Below, in pieces: positions 18,911 through 27,871 of a DNA stretch of 54,404 nucleotides. Location: the NCBI GenBank assembly GCA_015661405.1, contig JACWMK010000011.1, forward strand, positions 1 to 54,404, given 5' to 3'. The DNA is from Methanobacterium sp. (GTDB taxonomy: Archaea > Methanobacteriota > Methanobacteria > Methanobacteriales > Methanobacteriaceae). Both the position numbers and the translations under genes were made by a program. The number at the start of each line of letters is the position of its first letter. Position 1 is the stretch's first letter. The notes below the pieces were generated by a model. That model ran no database searches. It worked only from the letters and a program-made list of their open reading frames with translations, and was not told where the DNA came from.

Positions 18911-20296
18911 GTGAAAAGATTTACCAGGATGATTTATAAAAACCCTGATGAACTAATTTTTGGCCATGCTAAATTTCCTGTAAGTGAACGTTGGGATATA
19001 CAATTTGGTGCGGGTTATGTGGTGCCGGAAGTTAAAGTAGCTCCACAAGAAGGTTCAGAAGTATCGAAAGAAAAAATGGTGGCAGAATGTAGAAACATAG
19101 CTCAAAGTGCCTGTCAAAGAGCTGTATCTATAGGATTACCGTCATTTATGCTGGAACAAGAACATGTCTTTCAACAGACTAATAATCCAGAGTGGGGAGG
19201 CGAGTGTACACGAATTCAAGCTGAAATTCTAGAGAGATATTATGATGAATATGGTATTAGTGTAGCCCTGAGGCAGACTCCTGCAGATATAAGAGTGGAA
19301 GAAAGAGCTCCCGGACTTAGAGGGTCTGATTATGACAACAAGATTGAAGAATCCATGGAAGCATGCGCAGCCAATGGAGCATCCGACCTTTGCATAGAAA
19401 CCATGGGTGGTAAATCTGCTTCAGATTACGGGATATCACGAGGTGATATAAAGGCTGTTCTCTTCGGTATAGGTGTTTTGGGAAGCATTGATATGGAGTA
19501 TATGTGGAAGAGAATAGTGAAAATATGCCAGAAATATGATTGCCGACCGGGTGGTGATACTGATTGTGCTCAGGCTAATACTGCTATGTTCATGGCCGGA
19601 GGATTATTAGATAAAGATATCGCCCATACCACAGCTGCATTGGCAAGAGCTATGTCAGCCGGTAGAAGCTTAGTAGCAGTGGAATGTGGCGCTATAGGTC
19701 CATTAAAAGATTGCGGATACGAAAATCCTATTGTTAAAGCAATATCTGGTGTTCCAATAGCAACTGAAGGTAAAAATGCAGTCTGTGCTCATTCTGATTT
19801 AATGGGTAATTTAATAGCTGCCACGACGGATGTTTGGAGTAATGAATCAGTTTATCATAGACAAGAGATGGGTGGTACCACCCCAGAGGTATGGTTACAA
19901 GCTACAGGTTACGAAGCGGCTCTTATGAATACTGCCATAGAGACAGGGACCAGTGAAACTCTAAGAGATATATACACTCTTACGGATAAGTATAGAGATC
20001 CTCAAGGTTTAATTTTAGCATATGATAATGCCTATCGAATTGGTGAAGCCATAGTGAATTATGGGAATGACCCTTATTTAAGAGCTAGGGCAGCTGCCCT
20101 TGAAGCAGGGAAAATAATAAATGAAGCAGTTGATGCTGGTAAATTATATCTTACTCGATTTGAGAGAGATTCTCTTGATAATGCACTTAAAATTCTTGAA
20201 GAATTACCATTGGATGCGGATCAATTCACTGATGAATGTCTGAGAACTTATACACGAAAAGTACCGGAATTTGATCCTAAAAGTTATGAACTTTGA
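18911..20296 (+). CDS. mtaB: Methanol:corrinoid methyltransferase
   Basis: MtaB activates methanol on zinc and methylates the Co(I) corrinoid of MtaC. The zinc ligands known from the Methanosarcina barkeri enzyme (Glu164, Cys220, Cys269) appear here one position earlier as E163 (LCIETMGG), C219 (GDTDCAQAN) and C268 (LKDCGYENP). The 461-residue length and the N-terminus (KRFTRMIYKNPDELIFG) match the family. The start is a GTG with GGTGGTGA seven bases upstream. No internal stop is present, as expected, since methanol enzymes do not use pyrrolysine. mtaC follows with overlapping signals. Confidence 0.97.
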   Translation: MKRFTRMIYKNPDELIFGHAKFPVSERWDIQFGAGYVVPEVKVAPQEGSEVSKEKMVAECRNIAQSACQRAVSIGLPSFMLEQEHVFQQTNNPEWGGECTRIQAEILERYYDEYGISVALRQTPADIRVEERAPGLRGSDYDNKIEESMEACAANGASDLCIETMGGKSASDYGISRGDIKAVLFGIGVLGSIDMEYMWKRIVKICQKYDCRPGGDTDCAQANTAMFMAGGLLDKDIAHTTAALARAMSAGRSLVAVECGAIGPLKDCGYENPIVKAISGVPIATEGKNAVCAHSDLMGNLIAATTDVWSNESVYHRQEMGGTTPEVWLQATGYEAALMNTAIETGTSETLRDIYTLTDKYRDPQGLILAYDNAYRIGEAIVNYGNDPYLRARAAALEAGKIINEAVDAGKLYLTRFERDSLDNALKILEELPLDADQFTDECLRTYTRKVPEFDPKSYEL

Positions 20297-20307
20297 GGTG
20301 GAAGAAA

Positions 20308-21135
20308 ATGAGTAATATTGAAGAATTAGAATCTAAATTGGATCAGAATTTTGTGGCTATTAGATATAATGTGGAAATTGAAGGCCCAGCTATAAGGCCT
20401 GAGAATGATTTAGACGTACGTAATATTCTCCCCACAGAGGAACCTTATAAATCCATAGCATTGGCTGTACTATATGGAGATATGGAAGCTTCCCTTAGTA
20501 ATGTAAATGACGGATTGGAAGCGGGTTTATCACCCGTTGATATAATTAATAATGGTTTAATGAAGGGTATGGATGCTGTTAGTTTGCTTTACACTAAAGG
20601 ATTTTACTTCCTTCCAGACCTTATGCTTTCAGGTGATAGTATGATGGAAGGAGTAAGGGTATGTGAAAAAATATTGGGACATAAAAGTGAAACTAAAGGT
20701 ACCACTGTTTCCTTTGTGGCTGAAGGTGACCCTCATGATATAGGTAAAAATCTAGTGGTTATGTTCTTAAGAGCTAATGGATATGATGCAGTGGATCTTG
20801 GTAGAGATGTACCTACCACGGAAGTAATAGATGCTGTGGAGAAGTATAAACCACTATTATTGACTGGTACCGCTTTGATGACCACTACCATGACTGTTTT
20901 CCCCAAGGTGGTAGAGGAGTTACAGAAGAAGGGTTTGGAAGTCCCAGCCTTTGGATGTGGTGGTGGTTCTGTAAGAAAAGATTTCGTAGAATCCTTCCCT
21001 ATGAGTGTTTATGGTGTAGAAGCTTATCATGCCCCTAAACTAGCCGATAGTATATTAAAAGATAAAAAAACATGGAAAGACCTCAGAAAAGAATATTCAA
21101 AGATAGTTGGCGAGTTTGTCTCTGAATATGCATAA
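20308..21135 (+). CDS. mtaC: Methanol corrinoid protein
   Basis: The 275-residue cobalamin protein carries the methyl group between MtaB and MtaA. It has a helical cap domain (about residues 40-125) and a Rossmann-like B12 domain with D-x-H-x-x-G in EGDPHDIGKN; H143 is the lower cobalt ligand. The downstream LTGTALMTTTM and GCGGGSV segments line the corrinoid tail site. The ATG at 20308 is used because GAGGTG lies seven bases before it and overlaps the mtaB TGA, which implies translational coupling; a TTG at 20293 overlaps the mtaB stop and is unlikely. Confidence 0.96.
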   Translation: MSNIEELESKLDQNFVAIRYNVEIEGPAIRPENDLDVRNILPTEEPYKSIALAVLYGDMEASLSNVNDGLEAGLSPVDIINNGLMKGMDAVSLLYTKGFYFLPDLMLSGDSMMEGVRVCEKILGHKSETKGTTVSFVAEGDPHDIGKNLVVMFLRANGYDAVDLGRDVPTTEVIDAVEKYKPLLLTGTALMTTTMTVFPKVVEELQKKGLEVPAFGCGGGSVRKDFVESFPMSVYGVEAYHAPKLADSILKDKKTWKDLRKEYSKIVGEFVSEYA

Positions 21136-21209
21136 AAAAAATTTTTTCCTTTTTTTTATAAATACTATTTTTTAAATTAAAATACTAAATATTCAAGGTT
21201 TAATCTAAA

Positions 21210-22871
21210 ATGAAAAATAAATATGGAATAGCATTGGATATAGGAACAAGTGGCATAAGAGCACAAGCACTGGACCTTAAATCTTCTAAAGTAATTTCTA
21301 CTGCTATAACTCTTAGACATCCGTTACCCGGCGCTAACGTAGTGGACCATCTCCATTTTGCCATAGAAGTGGGTAGAGATACAACCCATAAACTTCTACT
21401 CGACGCTATAAATAAAGTGATTAAAAGTTTAAACATAGATCTTCAAAACGTTACGAGAGTAGCAGTATGTGGTAACTCCATACAACTCTCCCTGTTCCAT
21501 AATATAGAAATTAGAGATTTAGCTTACTGGGGTCAGCATGCACTAGATAGACTAAAAGTAACACCACCCAAAAGGGATGCTATTATCATTACCCCCGAAA
21601 AAGTAGATCTTGATGTGAATTCAAAAGCTGAAATTTATATTCCACCCGCCATAAAACATGAAATAGGTGCGGATGCTCTTGCTATGCTTTTTAAAGCTGA
21701 TATTTTAGAAAAAGAAGGAATATTTTTAGTATCTGATTTTGGAACCAACGCCGAAATAGCTCTGGTAATAAATGGAGAAGTTTACACTTGTTCTGCAGCA
21801 GCAGGTCCAGCAATAGAAGGACAGATGATTGAAAAAGGCAGATTAGCTTCACCTGGAACCATCTGTGATTTAGAACTCGCCGATTATGCATGGAAAACGC
21901 GTATATTAGATGATAATCTTATAGCTCAGGATGGAGATGAAGTCGATCCATCCAATGGGAAAATTTTATCACATGAAGAGGATAGTGCAAAGTCTATTGG
22001 TATAACTGGGACAGGAGTAATTGCTGCTTTTAGTTTAGGATTAGATAATGGGTTAATAAATCTACCCAAAATTAAGAGTTCTGATCATCAGATTCATCTA
22101 CAGGATGAGATGTATCTCACTGAAAAAGACATCGTTAACATAGGTAAAGCTCTAGGGGCTTTTAGAGCTGCTCATTTAACATTAGCAGAAGAAGCTGGAG
22201 TACTTTTGGAAGATATTGATGCCACATATATGGCTGGAGCTTCAGGTTTCTATGTTGATCCCCTTAAATCCTTGAATGTAGGGCAGATACCTCCTTCATC
22301 TCAAGAAATCTATCAAATGGGAAACACATCTTTGGCCATGGCAAGGGATCTGATTATTGATCCTAGTCTCCTGGAGAAATTACAAAGTATTGCAAAAGGA
22401 ATGCGCAGTAAACACATTATGCTTGCAACATCTCCCATCTTCGAGAAAATATACTCATTAGAATTAGCCTTATTTGAACAAGGTATGCCATTTTGGATGT
22501 ATAATGAATGGTTGAATAAATATGGTTTCCAGAAAGTCGCTCCACGCTCCACTAATCCCCAAATTCACCGCATTTTCGAAAGAGACATCCCCGAATTAGG
22601 TAAAGAAGGTTTACATATCACTAAAGTTGGTTCAATATTAGAGGCTAAATTTGAAGGATGCACTAATTGCATGACTTGCATGGAACATTGCCCAGAAAAT
22701 GCTATCACTATAGAAAATGGACGAATCAAGGTAAGAACAGATCTATGTTCAGGTATGGGATGTTTAAAGTGCGTACTTTCCTGTCCAAATAAAGTATTCA
22801 AGTATGGTAAACTCCTAAATAGTGAAGAAATAAAAGCAATACAAATAGAAACTGAAAATAATACACAATAA
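21210..22871 (+). CDS. Corrinoid protein reductive activase, RamA/RACo-like
   Basis: The 553-residue iron-sulfur ATPase is expected to reduce inactive Co(II) in MtaC to Co(I) using ATP. The N-terminus (ALDIGTSGIRAQ) and VSDFGTNAEIAL are ASKHA-type phosphate-binding segments of the DUF4445/RACo domain. The C-terminal ferredoxin domain has two cysteine quartets: C484, C487, C490, C494 and C513, C518, C521, C525; the second has the unusual CxxxxC spacing. RamA serves methylamine systems, but the position next to mtaC makes methanol activation the likely job. A TATA-like TTTATAAATA near 21157-21166 suggests a separate promoter. Confidence 0.88.
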   Translation: MKNKYGIALDIGTSGIRAQALDLKSSKVISTAITLRHPLPGANVVDHLHFAIEVGRDTTHKLLLDAINKVIKSLNIDLQNVTRVAVCGNSIQLSLFHNIEIRDLAYWGQHALDRLKVTPPKRDAIIITPEKVDLDVNSKAEIYIPPAIKHEIGADALAMLFKADILEKEGIFLVSDFGTNAEIALVINGEVYTCSAAAGPAIEGQMIEKGRLASPGTICDLELADYAWKTRILDDNLIAQDGDEVDPSNGKILSHEEDSAKSIGITGTGVIAAFSLGLDNGLINLPKIKSSDHQIHLQDEMYLTEKDIVNIGKALGAFRAAHLTLAEEAGVLLEDIDATYMAGASGFYVDPLKSLNVGQIPPSSQEIYQMGNTSLAMARDLIIDPSLLEKLQSIAKGMRSKHIMLATSPIFEKIYSLELALFEQGMPFWMYNEWLNKYGFQKVAPRSTNPQIHRIFERDIPELGKEGLHITKVGSILEAKFEGCTNCMTCMEHCPENAITIENGRIKVRTDLCSGMGCLKCVLSCPNKVFKYGKLLNSEEIKAIQIETENNTQ

Positions 22872-23238
22872 TATTTATAAAAATCTTTTAGTATAAAATT
22901 TATTATTTTAATTAGAATAATCCATTAAATTTATGATGATCACATTTCTCTAGGATTATTTTTACTTATTTAGTTTAGATGATATTCATTGATTGTATTC
23001 TTCATTAACCTGTGATAGTAGGGAATATTATGACCTAATAACGCACTACAAATATATATCTTATTAAAATAAAAATAATACAATATTAAACTGATTTTAA
23101 GGATTATTTAAATCTACTATCAAAAATTTTTCAAATTGAGCATGATCCAACCACTTAAATTTAAATAAAAATAAAATCAATCTAACTTATATATATTATT
23201 AAAAAAAAATTTTAAGTAATTATCTTTTTTAATCAGTT
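22872..23238. other. Intergenic region upstream of tRNA-Arg
   Basis: The 367 bp between the activase and the tRNA contain no convincing reading frame. The only clear element is an AT run (TTATATATATTATTA, near 23188-23202) about 40-50 bp before the tRNA, in the right place for its TATA box. Confidence 0.35.
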
Positions 23239-23310
23239 GCCCTGATAGTGTAGTGGATATCACGTAGGATTGCGGATCCTATTACTCGGGTTCAAGTCCC
23301 GGTCAGGGCA
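23239..23310 (+). tRNA. tRNA-Arg, anticodon GCG
   Basis: The 72-nt cloverleaf has a perfect 7-bp acceptor stem (GCCCTGA with TCAGGGC) and discriminator A. The anticodon stem TAGGA/TCCTA encloses the loop TTGCGGA, giving anticodon GCG (reads CGC and CGU). The T arm is TCGGG-TTCAAGT-CCCGG with one G-U pair. No intron is present and the CCA end is not encoded. Its 3' end is only 13 bp from the stop codon of the convergent tfrA gene. Confidence 0.95.
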
Positions 23311-23323
23311 TACTTCTCAAAAT

Positions 23324-24973
23324 TTATCTTCTTATGAATCTAATATCTTTATTCTTGTTTAATACTATACTCTTTTTCCATTCATCCCGAGTTTTAGGAT
23401 AATCACTTCGATAATGAGCTCCCCTACTTTCTTCTCGGATTAAAGCGGACTCAGCAACTAAATCCGCTATATTAAGCATCATCTCAATTTCCAATGCATC
23501 TTGTAGATCTTTATTAAATGCCCCTACATCAGTAACCTTCAGATTACTAATCCTTCCTTTAAGTTCCTTGATTTTTTCACGTGCTATTCTCAATCCTTCT
23601 GCATTACGTATTATAGCAACATATTTCCACATGACTTCTTCTAACTCTTTTTTAATCTCGAATGGATAATAATCACCATTATTAAAAAGAGATTGGATTC
23701 TATCTTTTTCTGCAATGGCTTGTTCCATGTTAAATGTTGATTCAGTCTTTAATGCATTTTGTGCAGCCGATTCACCAGCTCTTCTCCCGAAAACTTGAGT
23801 ATCAGCTAAAGCGTTTCCCCCTAATCTATTAGCACCATGCACACCACCAGTAGCTTCACCTGCAGCGTATAAATTTTTTATTGAAGTCATACCATGTTCA
23901 TTTATCAAAGCACCACCCATAAAATGATGAGCTGTTGGCGCAACTTCCATAGGTTCCTCTCTTATATCCACATCAACATCTAGGAATTGTAAAAGCATGG
24001 TTTCCAATTTATTTTCTATTATTTCCCTGGGAAGATGAGTCACATCTAAATAGACTCCTCCTCTCGGTGTACCCCTACCATCTATTATTTCTTGGTATAT
24101 AGCTCGAGCTACCACATCTCGAGTGGCGAGTTCGCCTCGAGGATCATAATTTTTCATGAACCGCTCACCCTTAGCATTTATTAACCTTCCACCTTCTCCC
24201 CTTGCAGCTTCTGTTATTAAAACTCCCCTTCTTGACTCTGGATATAACATACCCGTAGGATGGAATTGAACCTGCTCCATATCCAGAAGATCTGCTCCCA
24301 CATTATAAGCAAATTCGTAACCATCCCCAGTTTTCTGCAGTGCATTAGATGTAACTGGATATAACCAACCAGCCCCACCAGTGGCTAAAATAGTGGATTT
24401 AGATTGGAATATAATAAAATTAGATGTCCTTATAGATATTCCACAGGCACCCAGTACACTTCCATCTGATTCATCAGTGATAAGTGAAGTAATCATTACT
24501 TCCTCTATATTTTGAATACCAAAACGTGTGATTTCTTCTTTTAGAGCAGTCATCATCTCATGACCTGTTCGATCACCTTGAAAACATGTTCTACGATAAG
24601 TTTGTCCACCGAAAGCTCGTTGATTAAGTTTACCTGATTCCTGTCTATCAAAGAGAGCTCCGAAGTGTTCAAGTTCCTTCAATCTTTCTGGTGCTTCATT
24701 TACCAGTATTTTCACTAGATTCGGATCATTTAAGTAAGCTCCTCCTTTCATTGTATCCTTAAAATGAGCTTCTATAGAATCTTCTTCATCTACATAACCG
24801 AAAGCGGCGTTATATCCTCCCTCTGCTAGAGTAGTACACCCCGATTTATATGATAAACCTTTAGAAACAATTATAACATTTAATCCATGTTTATGAGCCT
24901 CTATAGCCGCCCTGCATCCCGCTCCACCCGATCCTATAACTAGAATATCACATTGATAAATCTCGTTTTCCAT
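23324..24973 (-). CDS. tfrA: Thiol:fumarate reductase, FAD subunit (fumarate reductase flavoprotein family)
   Basis: TfrA reduces fumarate to succinate with the thiols CoM-SH and CoB-SH, forming the heterodisulfide; in Methanobacteriales this serves the reductive branch of the citric acid cycle. The FAD site VIGSGGAGCRAA is near residues 13-22. The family landmarks GGQTYRRTCFQGDRTGHE, QFHPTGML, TEAARGEGGRL, APTAHHFMGG and LYAAGEATGGVHGANRLGG follow in order. The 549-residue length fits. The iron-sulfur/heterodisulfide-reductase-like subunit TfrB is not nearby, which agrees with the separate tfrA and tfrB genes known in this order. Plain succinate dehydrogenase SdhA is the alternative. Confidence 0.88.
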   Translation of the reverse strand: MENEIYQCDILVIGSGGAGCRAAIEAHKHGLNVIIVSKGLSYKSGCTTLAEGGYNAAFGYVDEEDSIEAHFKDTMKGGAYLNDPNLVKILVNEAPERLKELEHFGALFDRQESGKLNQRAFGGQTYRRTCFQGDRTGHEMMTALKEEITRFGIQNIEEVMITSLITDESDGSVLGACGISIRTSNFIIFQSKSTILATGGAGWLYPVTSNALQKTGDGYEFAYNVGADLLDMEQVQFHPTGMLYPESRRGVLITEAARGEGGRLINAKGERFMKNYDPRGELATRDVVARAIYQEIIDGRGTPRGGVYLDVTHLPREIIENKLETMLLQFLDVDVDIREEPMEVAPTAHHFMGGALINEHGMTSIKNLYAAGEATGGVHGANRLGGNALADTQVFGRRAGESAAQNALKTESTFNMEQAIAEKDRIQSLFNNGDYYPFEIKKELEEVMWKYVAIIRNAEGLRIAREKIKELKGRISNLKVTDVGAFNKDLQDALEIEMMLNIADLVAESALIREESRGAHYRSDYPKTRDEWKKSIVLNKNKDIRFIRR

Positions 24974-25143
24974 AAAGATTAGATTAATTAATAACAGTTT
25001 ATTTATTTTGCGATAATCATTTGAGAAAATAAATAATAATAATTAAACTGAATAAATATTAAAAGTAGATATATAAAACAAAAATTAATTTCATCAATAT
25101 ATAATTTTTAAATTTTCTTATTTATAATCCATAAAGCGTATTC

Positions 25144-25775
25144 ATGTACTCCTACGATTTAAATACTAATCTAGCAAATATACAATACAAATTAGCAGAA
25201 CAGGTAATTAAAAAAGATGATTTTCAAGAATTAAAAACTATAGCCGGTGTCGATGTGTCTTTTTCCCAAGATAACTGGGCAGTGGCTGCAACTGTAATTA
25301 TTAACCTTGAAGATTTAGAAATAATTGAAACTAGAATCCTGGAAGTTGAACTTTTATTTTCATATAAACCTGGATTTTTAGGATTTAGAGAAGCTAATGC
25401 AATGGTTTTATCCTTGAATAGTTTAAAAATGGATTATGATGTAGTTATGGTTAATGGTCATGGTGTACTACATCCCCGTGGATTTGGCTTAGCCTCTCAT
25501 GTGGGTATTATGATTGACAAGCCCACTTTAGGCGTGCAAAAAGATTAATTATAGGAAGTCATATAGTAGAAGGCAATCACTTACCAGAATTTATATTCTT
25601 TAGAAATGAAATTTTAGGAGCTTATTTAAACGGTTTTTATGTGAGCATTGGCCATAAAATATCTCTTAAAACAGCAATAGAGTTATTTAAGGAAACTAGT
25701 ATATTTAAAACTCCTGAGCCCATAAGACAGGCCCATATTCTTGCTACAAGAGCTTTTAAAGAAATTTTGAAATAA
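25144..25775 (+). pseudogene. nfi: Endonuclease V, broken by a -1 frameshift
   Basis: Codons 1-134 from the ATG at 25144 encode the N-terminal two thirds of endonuclease V, which nicks DNA 3' of deoxyinosine: D37 (AGVDVSF), E83 (FREANAM) and HGVLHPRGFGLASHVG. The frame closes at TAA 25546-25548 after GVQKD. The -1 frame then continues KRLIIGSHIVEG, ... GHKISLKTAIELF, ... TPEPIRQAH to TAA 25773-25775, which is the family's C-terminus. The join lies in a run of five A at 25538-25542; six A would restore one 210-residue frame. The catalytic Asp of the VDGHG motif is N104 here (VNGHG). The lesion may be real, a sequencing slip in the A run, or a recoding site. Confidence 0.85.
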
Positions 25776-25800
25776 TTATTTAATTTACAACGTTTATAAA

Positions 25801-26187
25801 ATGAGTGTTCAAATGATTATTAGTGGAAAGATAGTTTCAGGAACCCGGAAAGGCGGTTATTTTGTATCTCAAAAAGTTTATAGTGATCAATTTATGCATA
25901 TTTTAGGTTTTAAACCTTTCCCGGGCACTTTAAATATTGAAGTTAATGAAAAAGACTTACAAGAAATAATCAATATACCTAAACAGAAGTTGAACATCAT
26001 CCATGGACGAGAAGGATTTGGCGACGTTAAATGTATAAAATCTACTTTAAATAATAAAATAGATGGTGCTCTGTTATTCCCTGCTAAAACAGAACATCCT
26101 CCTAAAATATTAGAATTTATAGCTAATGAGAATCTGAGAGAAGATTTAAACCTCAAAGATGGAGATTTAGTAACTTTAATTTTATAA
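25801..26187 (+). CDS. ribK: CTP-dependent riboflavin kinase (archaeal)
   Basis: The 128-residue enzyme makes FMN from riboflavin with CTP rather than ATP, a trait of archaeal RibK (DUF120). The motifs are ISGKIVSGTRKGGYFVS at the N-terminus, FKPFPGTLNIEV in the middle and LREDLNLKDGDLVTL at the end. The first ATG at 25801 has no ribosome site; an ATG at 25813 (MIISGK) with GAGTG upstream is an equally good start. It lies 25 bp after the endonuclease V relic and 71 bp before ribB, so FMN synthesis genes are clustered. Confidence 0.92.
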   Translation: MSVQMIISGKIVSGTRKGGYFVSQKVYSDQFMHILGFKPFPGTLNIEVNEKDLQEIINIPKQKLNIIHGREGFGDVKCIKSTLNNKIDGALLFPAKTEHPPKILEFIANENLREDLNLKDGDLVTLIL

Positions 26188-26258
26188 AATATTAAAAATT
26201 TTATTAAAAATAAATGAATTCAAATTTTATGAATTATTAGAAAACGAAGTGAAAAACT

Positions 26259-26942
26259 ATGATAAAAAGAGCATTGGATGCATTTACAACAGGTGAAATT
26301 ATCCTAATATTCGATGATGATAATCGTGAAAAAGAAACAGATATGATAGTTGCGGGGGCGCAAATTACTCCCCAACACATGACTACTTTAAGAAACGATG
26401 CTGGTGGGCTTTTATGTGTTCCTCTGTCTTCTGAGGTTTCAGATAAGTTGGGTGTTCCTTTTATGACTGATATAATGGATGTTGCCAGTGCTGAATATCC
26501 TATTCTTTCAGAATTATCGCCGACAGATATACCTTATGATGAAAAATCAGCGTTTTCTATAACTTTGAATCATAGAAAAACTTTTACAGGTATAACCGAT
26601 AATGATCGGGCTTTTACTATAAAAGAATTAGCATTATTATGTAAAAATGGAGATTACAATAGTTTAGGTAAATATTTCCGCGCCCCCGGTCATGTGACTT
26701 TACTTAGAGCTGCAGAAGGACATGTACTTAAAAGAAGAGGGCACACGGAGTTGAGCATTGCTATTGCTGAAATGGCGGGAGTTACCCCTGTAGCTGTTTG
26801 TTGTGAAATGATGGATGATATTACCAAAAATTCAATGAATACTGACGATGCACATAAATATGCTAAGAAGAATAATCTAGTGTTTTTAAGTGGAGCTGAA
26901 GTTATTGAAGCTTATATGGAATTTAAAGAGTCCAAATTATAA
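26259..26942 (+). CDS. ribB: 3,4-dihydroxy-2-butanone 4-phosphate synthase
   Basis: RibB turns ribulose 5-phosphate into the four-carbon unit of riboflavin (and hence of F420's deazaflavin). FDDDNREKETDMIV holds the acidic metal site, RAAEGHVLKRRGHTE the phosphate-binding segment, and MAGVTPVAVCCEMM the C-terminal part. The 227-residue length is that of the single-domain enzyme without GTP cyclohydrolase II. A GAAGTGA site precedes the ATG. Cotranscription with ribK is likely. Confidence 0.96.
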   Translation: MIKRALDAFTTGEIILIFDDDNREKETDMIVAGAQITPQHMTTLRNDAGGLLCVPLSSEVSDKLGVPFMTDIMDVASAEYPILSELSPTDIPYDEKSAFSITLNHRKTFTGITDNDRAFTIKELALLCKNGDYNSLGKYFRAPGHVTLLRAAEGHVLKRRGHTELSIAIAEMAGVTPVAVCCEMMDDITKNSMNTDDAHKYAKKNNLVFLSGAEVIEAYMEFKESKL

Positions 26943-27189
26943 TAATATGCATAAACATCCATTCAAAGCTATTAAAAATATTAAATAATTGATAATTTAT
27001 ACTTTATTCATTTTTATTTTAATAATTCAAATGATTTATTGTAAATAATTTATAATTTATACAAATTTTCTTAATTCTATTTAAATATGAATTAATTTAA
27101 CTGAAACACAATAATCTCATAAAGCTATGATGAAATCGAAAATAATAACAATTAATATTGACATAATTAAAGCTTAGAGTGGTGATTTT

Positions 27190-27870
27190 ATGTTGGATCT
27201 TGGAATTATTGGTAGAGGAAAAACTGAAGATTATCAAACCAAATTTTTAAGTGATTTAATAGCTGGAGAAGAAATATCAGGCGAAATTTATGTTGGTGAA
27301 ATTAAAAAGATAGAGATCGGAGAATCAGACTTATATGAATTTTATGTAACAATCACAGACCATGGAGATAAAATGGTATGGGTTTGTAAACTAGGCACAT
27401 CCTACTATCCTGAAACGGGTAATATTTATGGTAAAAAAGAAGGAAGAGTTTATATATTCATCGATAGTTTGAATCATGTGCTAAATAATACTCCTCGAAA
27501 TATACAAGATAGTTATTCTGTTAATTTTGACACTTTCCGAAAAACAATTAATGATAGTGTCCCCCTAGTTACAGTTAAAGCAGTTCCACCATTGAATATA
27601 AATGCTAAATATGTTAATTTAGAAGTGATTACTGCCCAATGTAAAAATGAATCAATGCGACGTATTAGTACTAGCTTAGATGATTTAGCTGATAAAAACA
27701 TGTTTATTCGAATGGCTTATGCAAATCTTAAAGATAGAAAAGAAGAAGTTACAGTTAAAACAATTGCATTTGAGCTTAAAAAAATGTTGGACCTTGGTAA
27801 TATTACAGAAATTGAATATAAAAGTATTTTAAAAGAATTAGATAGTGTAGTAAAAAAAGAATGCACATAA
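27190..27870 (+). CDS. Unknown protein with C-terminal SHOCT-like motif
   Basis: The 226-residue soluble protein has an N-terminal beta-rich part (GEIYVGEIKKIEIG, ... MVWVCKLGTSYYPETGN, ... GRVYIFIDSLNHVL), possibly an OB-like barrel. A helical end reads LKKMLDLGNITEIEYKSILKEL and resembles the short SHOCT oligomerisation motif. I do not recognise a family for the main part. GGTGAT lies before the ATG. Its stop is 1 bp from the end of the convergent amidotransferase gene, so the two transcripts must overlap. Confidence 0.65.
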   Translation: MLDLGIIGRGKTEDYQTKFLSDLIAGEEISGEIYVGEIKKIEIGESDLYEFYVTITDHGDKMVWVCKLGTSYYPETGNIYGKKEGRVYIFIDSLNHVLNNTPRNIQDSYSVNFDTFRKTINDSVPLVTVKAVPPLNINAKYVNLEVITAQCKNESMRRISTSLDDLADKNMFIRMAYANLKDRKEEVTVKTIAFELKKMLDLGNITEIEYKSILKELDSVVKKECT

Positions 27871-27871
27871 A

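Noticed and set aside
18911..20296. Pyrrolysine (in-frame TAG) methyltransferase
   Set aside because: The methyltransferase has no internal stop and matches the zinc-dependent MtaB, not the pyrrolysine-containing methylamine enzymes.
25538..25543. Programmed -1 frameshifting in endonuclease V
   Set aside because: The C-AAAAA-G run is only weakly slippery, no downstream stem or pseudoknot was seen, and a catalytic residue is also changed. Simple loss of one base is more likely, so the gene is listed as a pseudogene.
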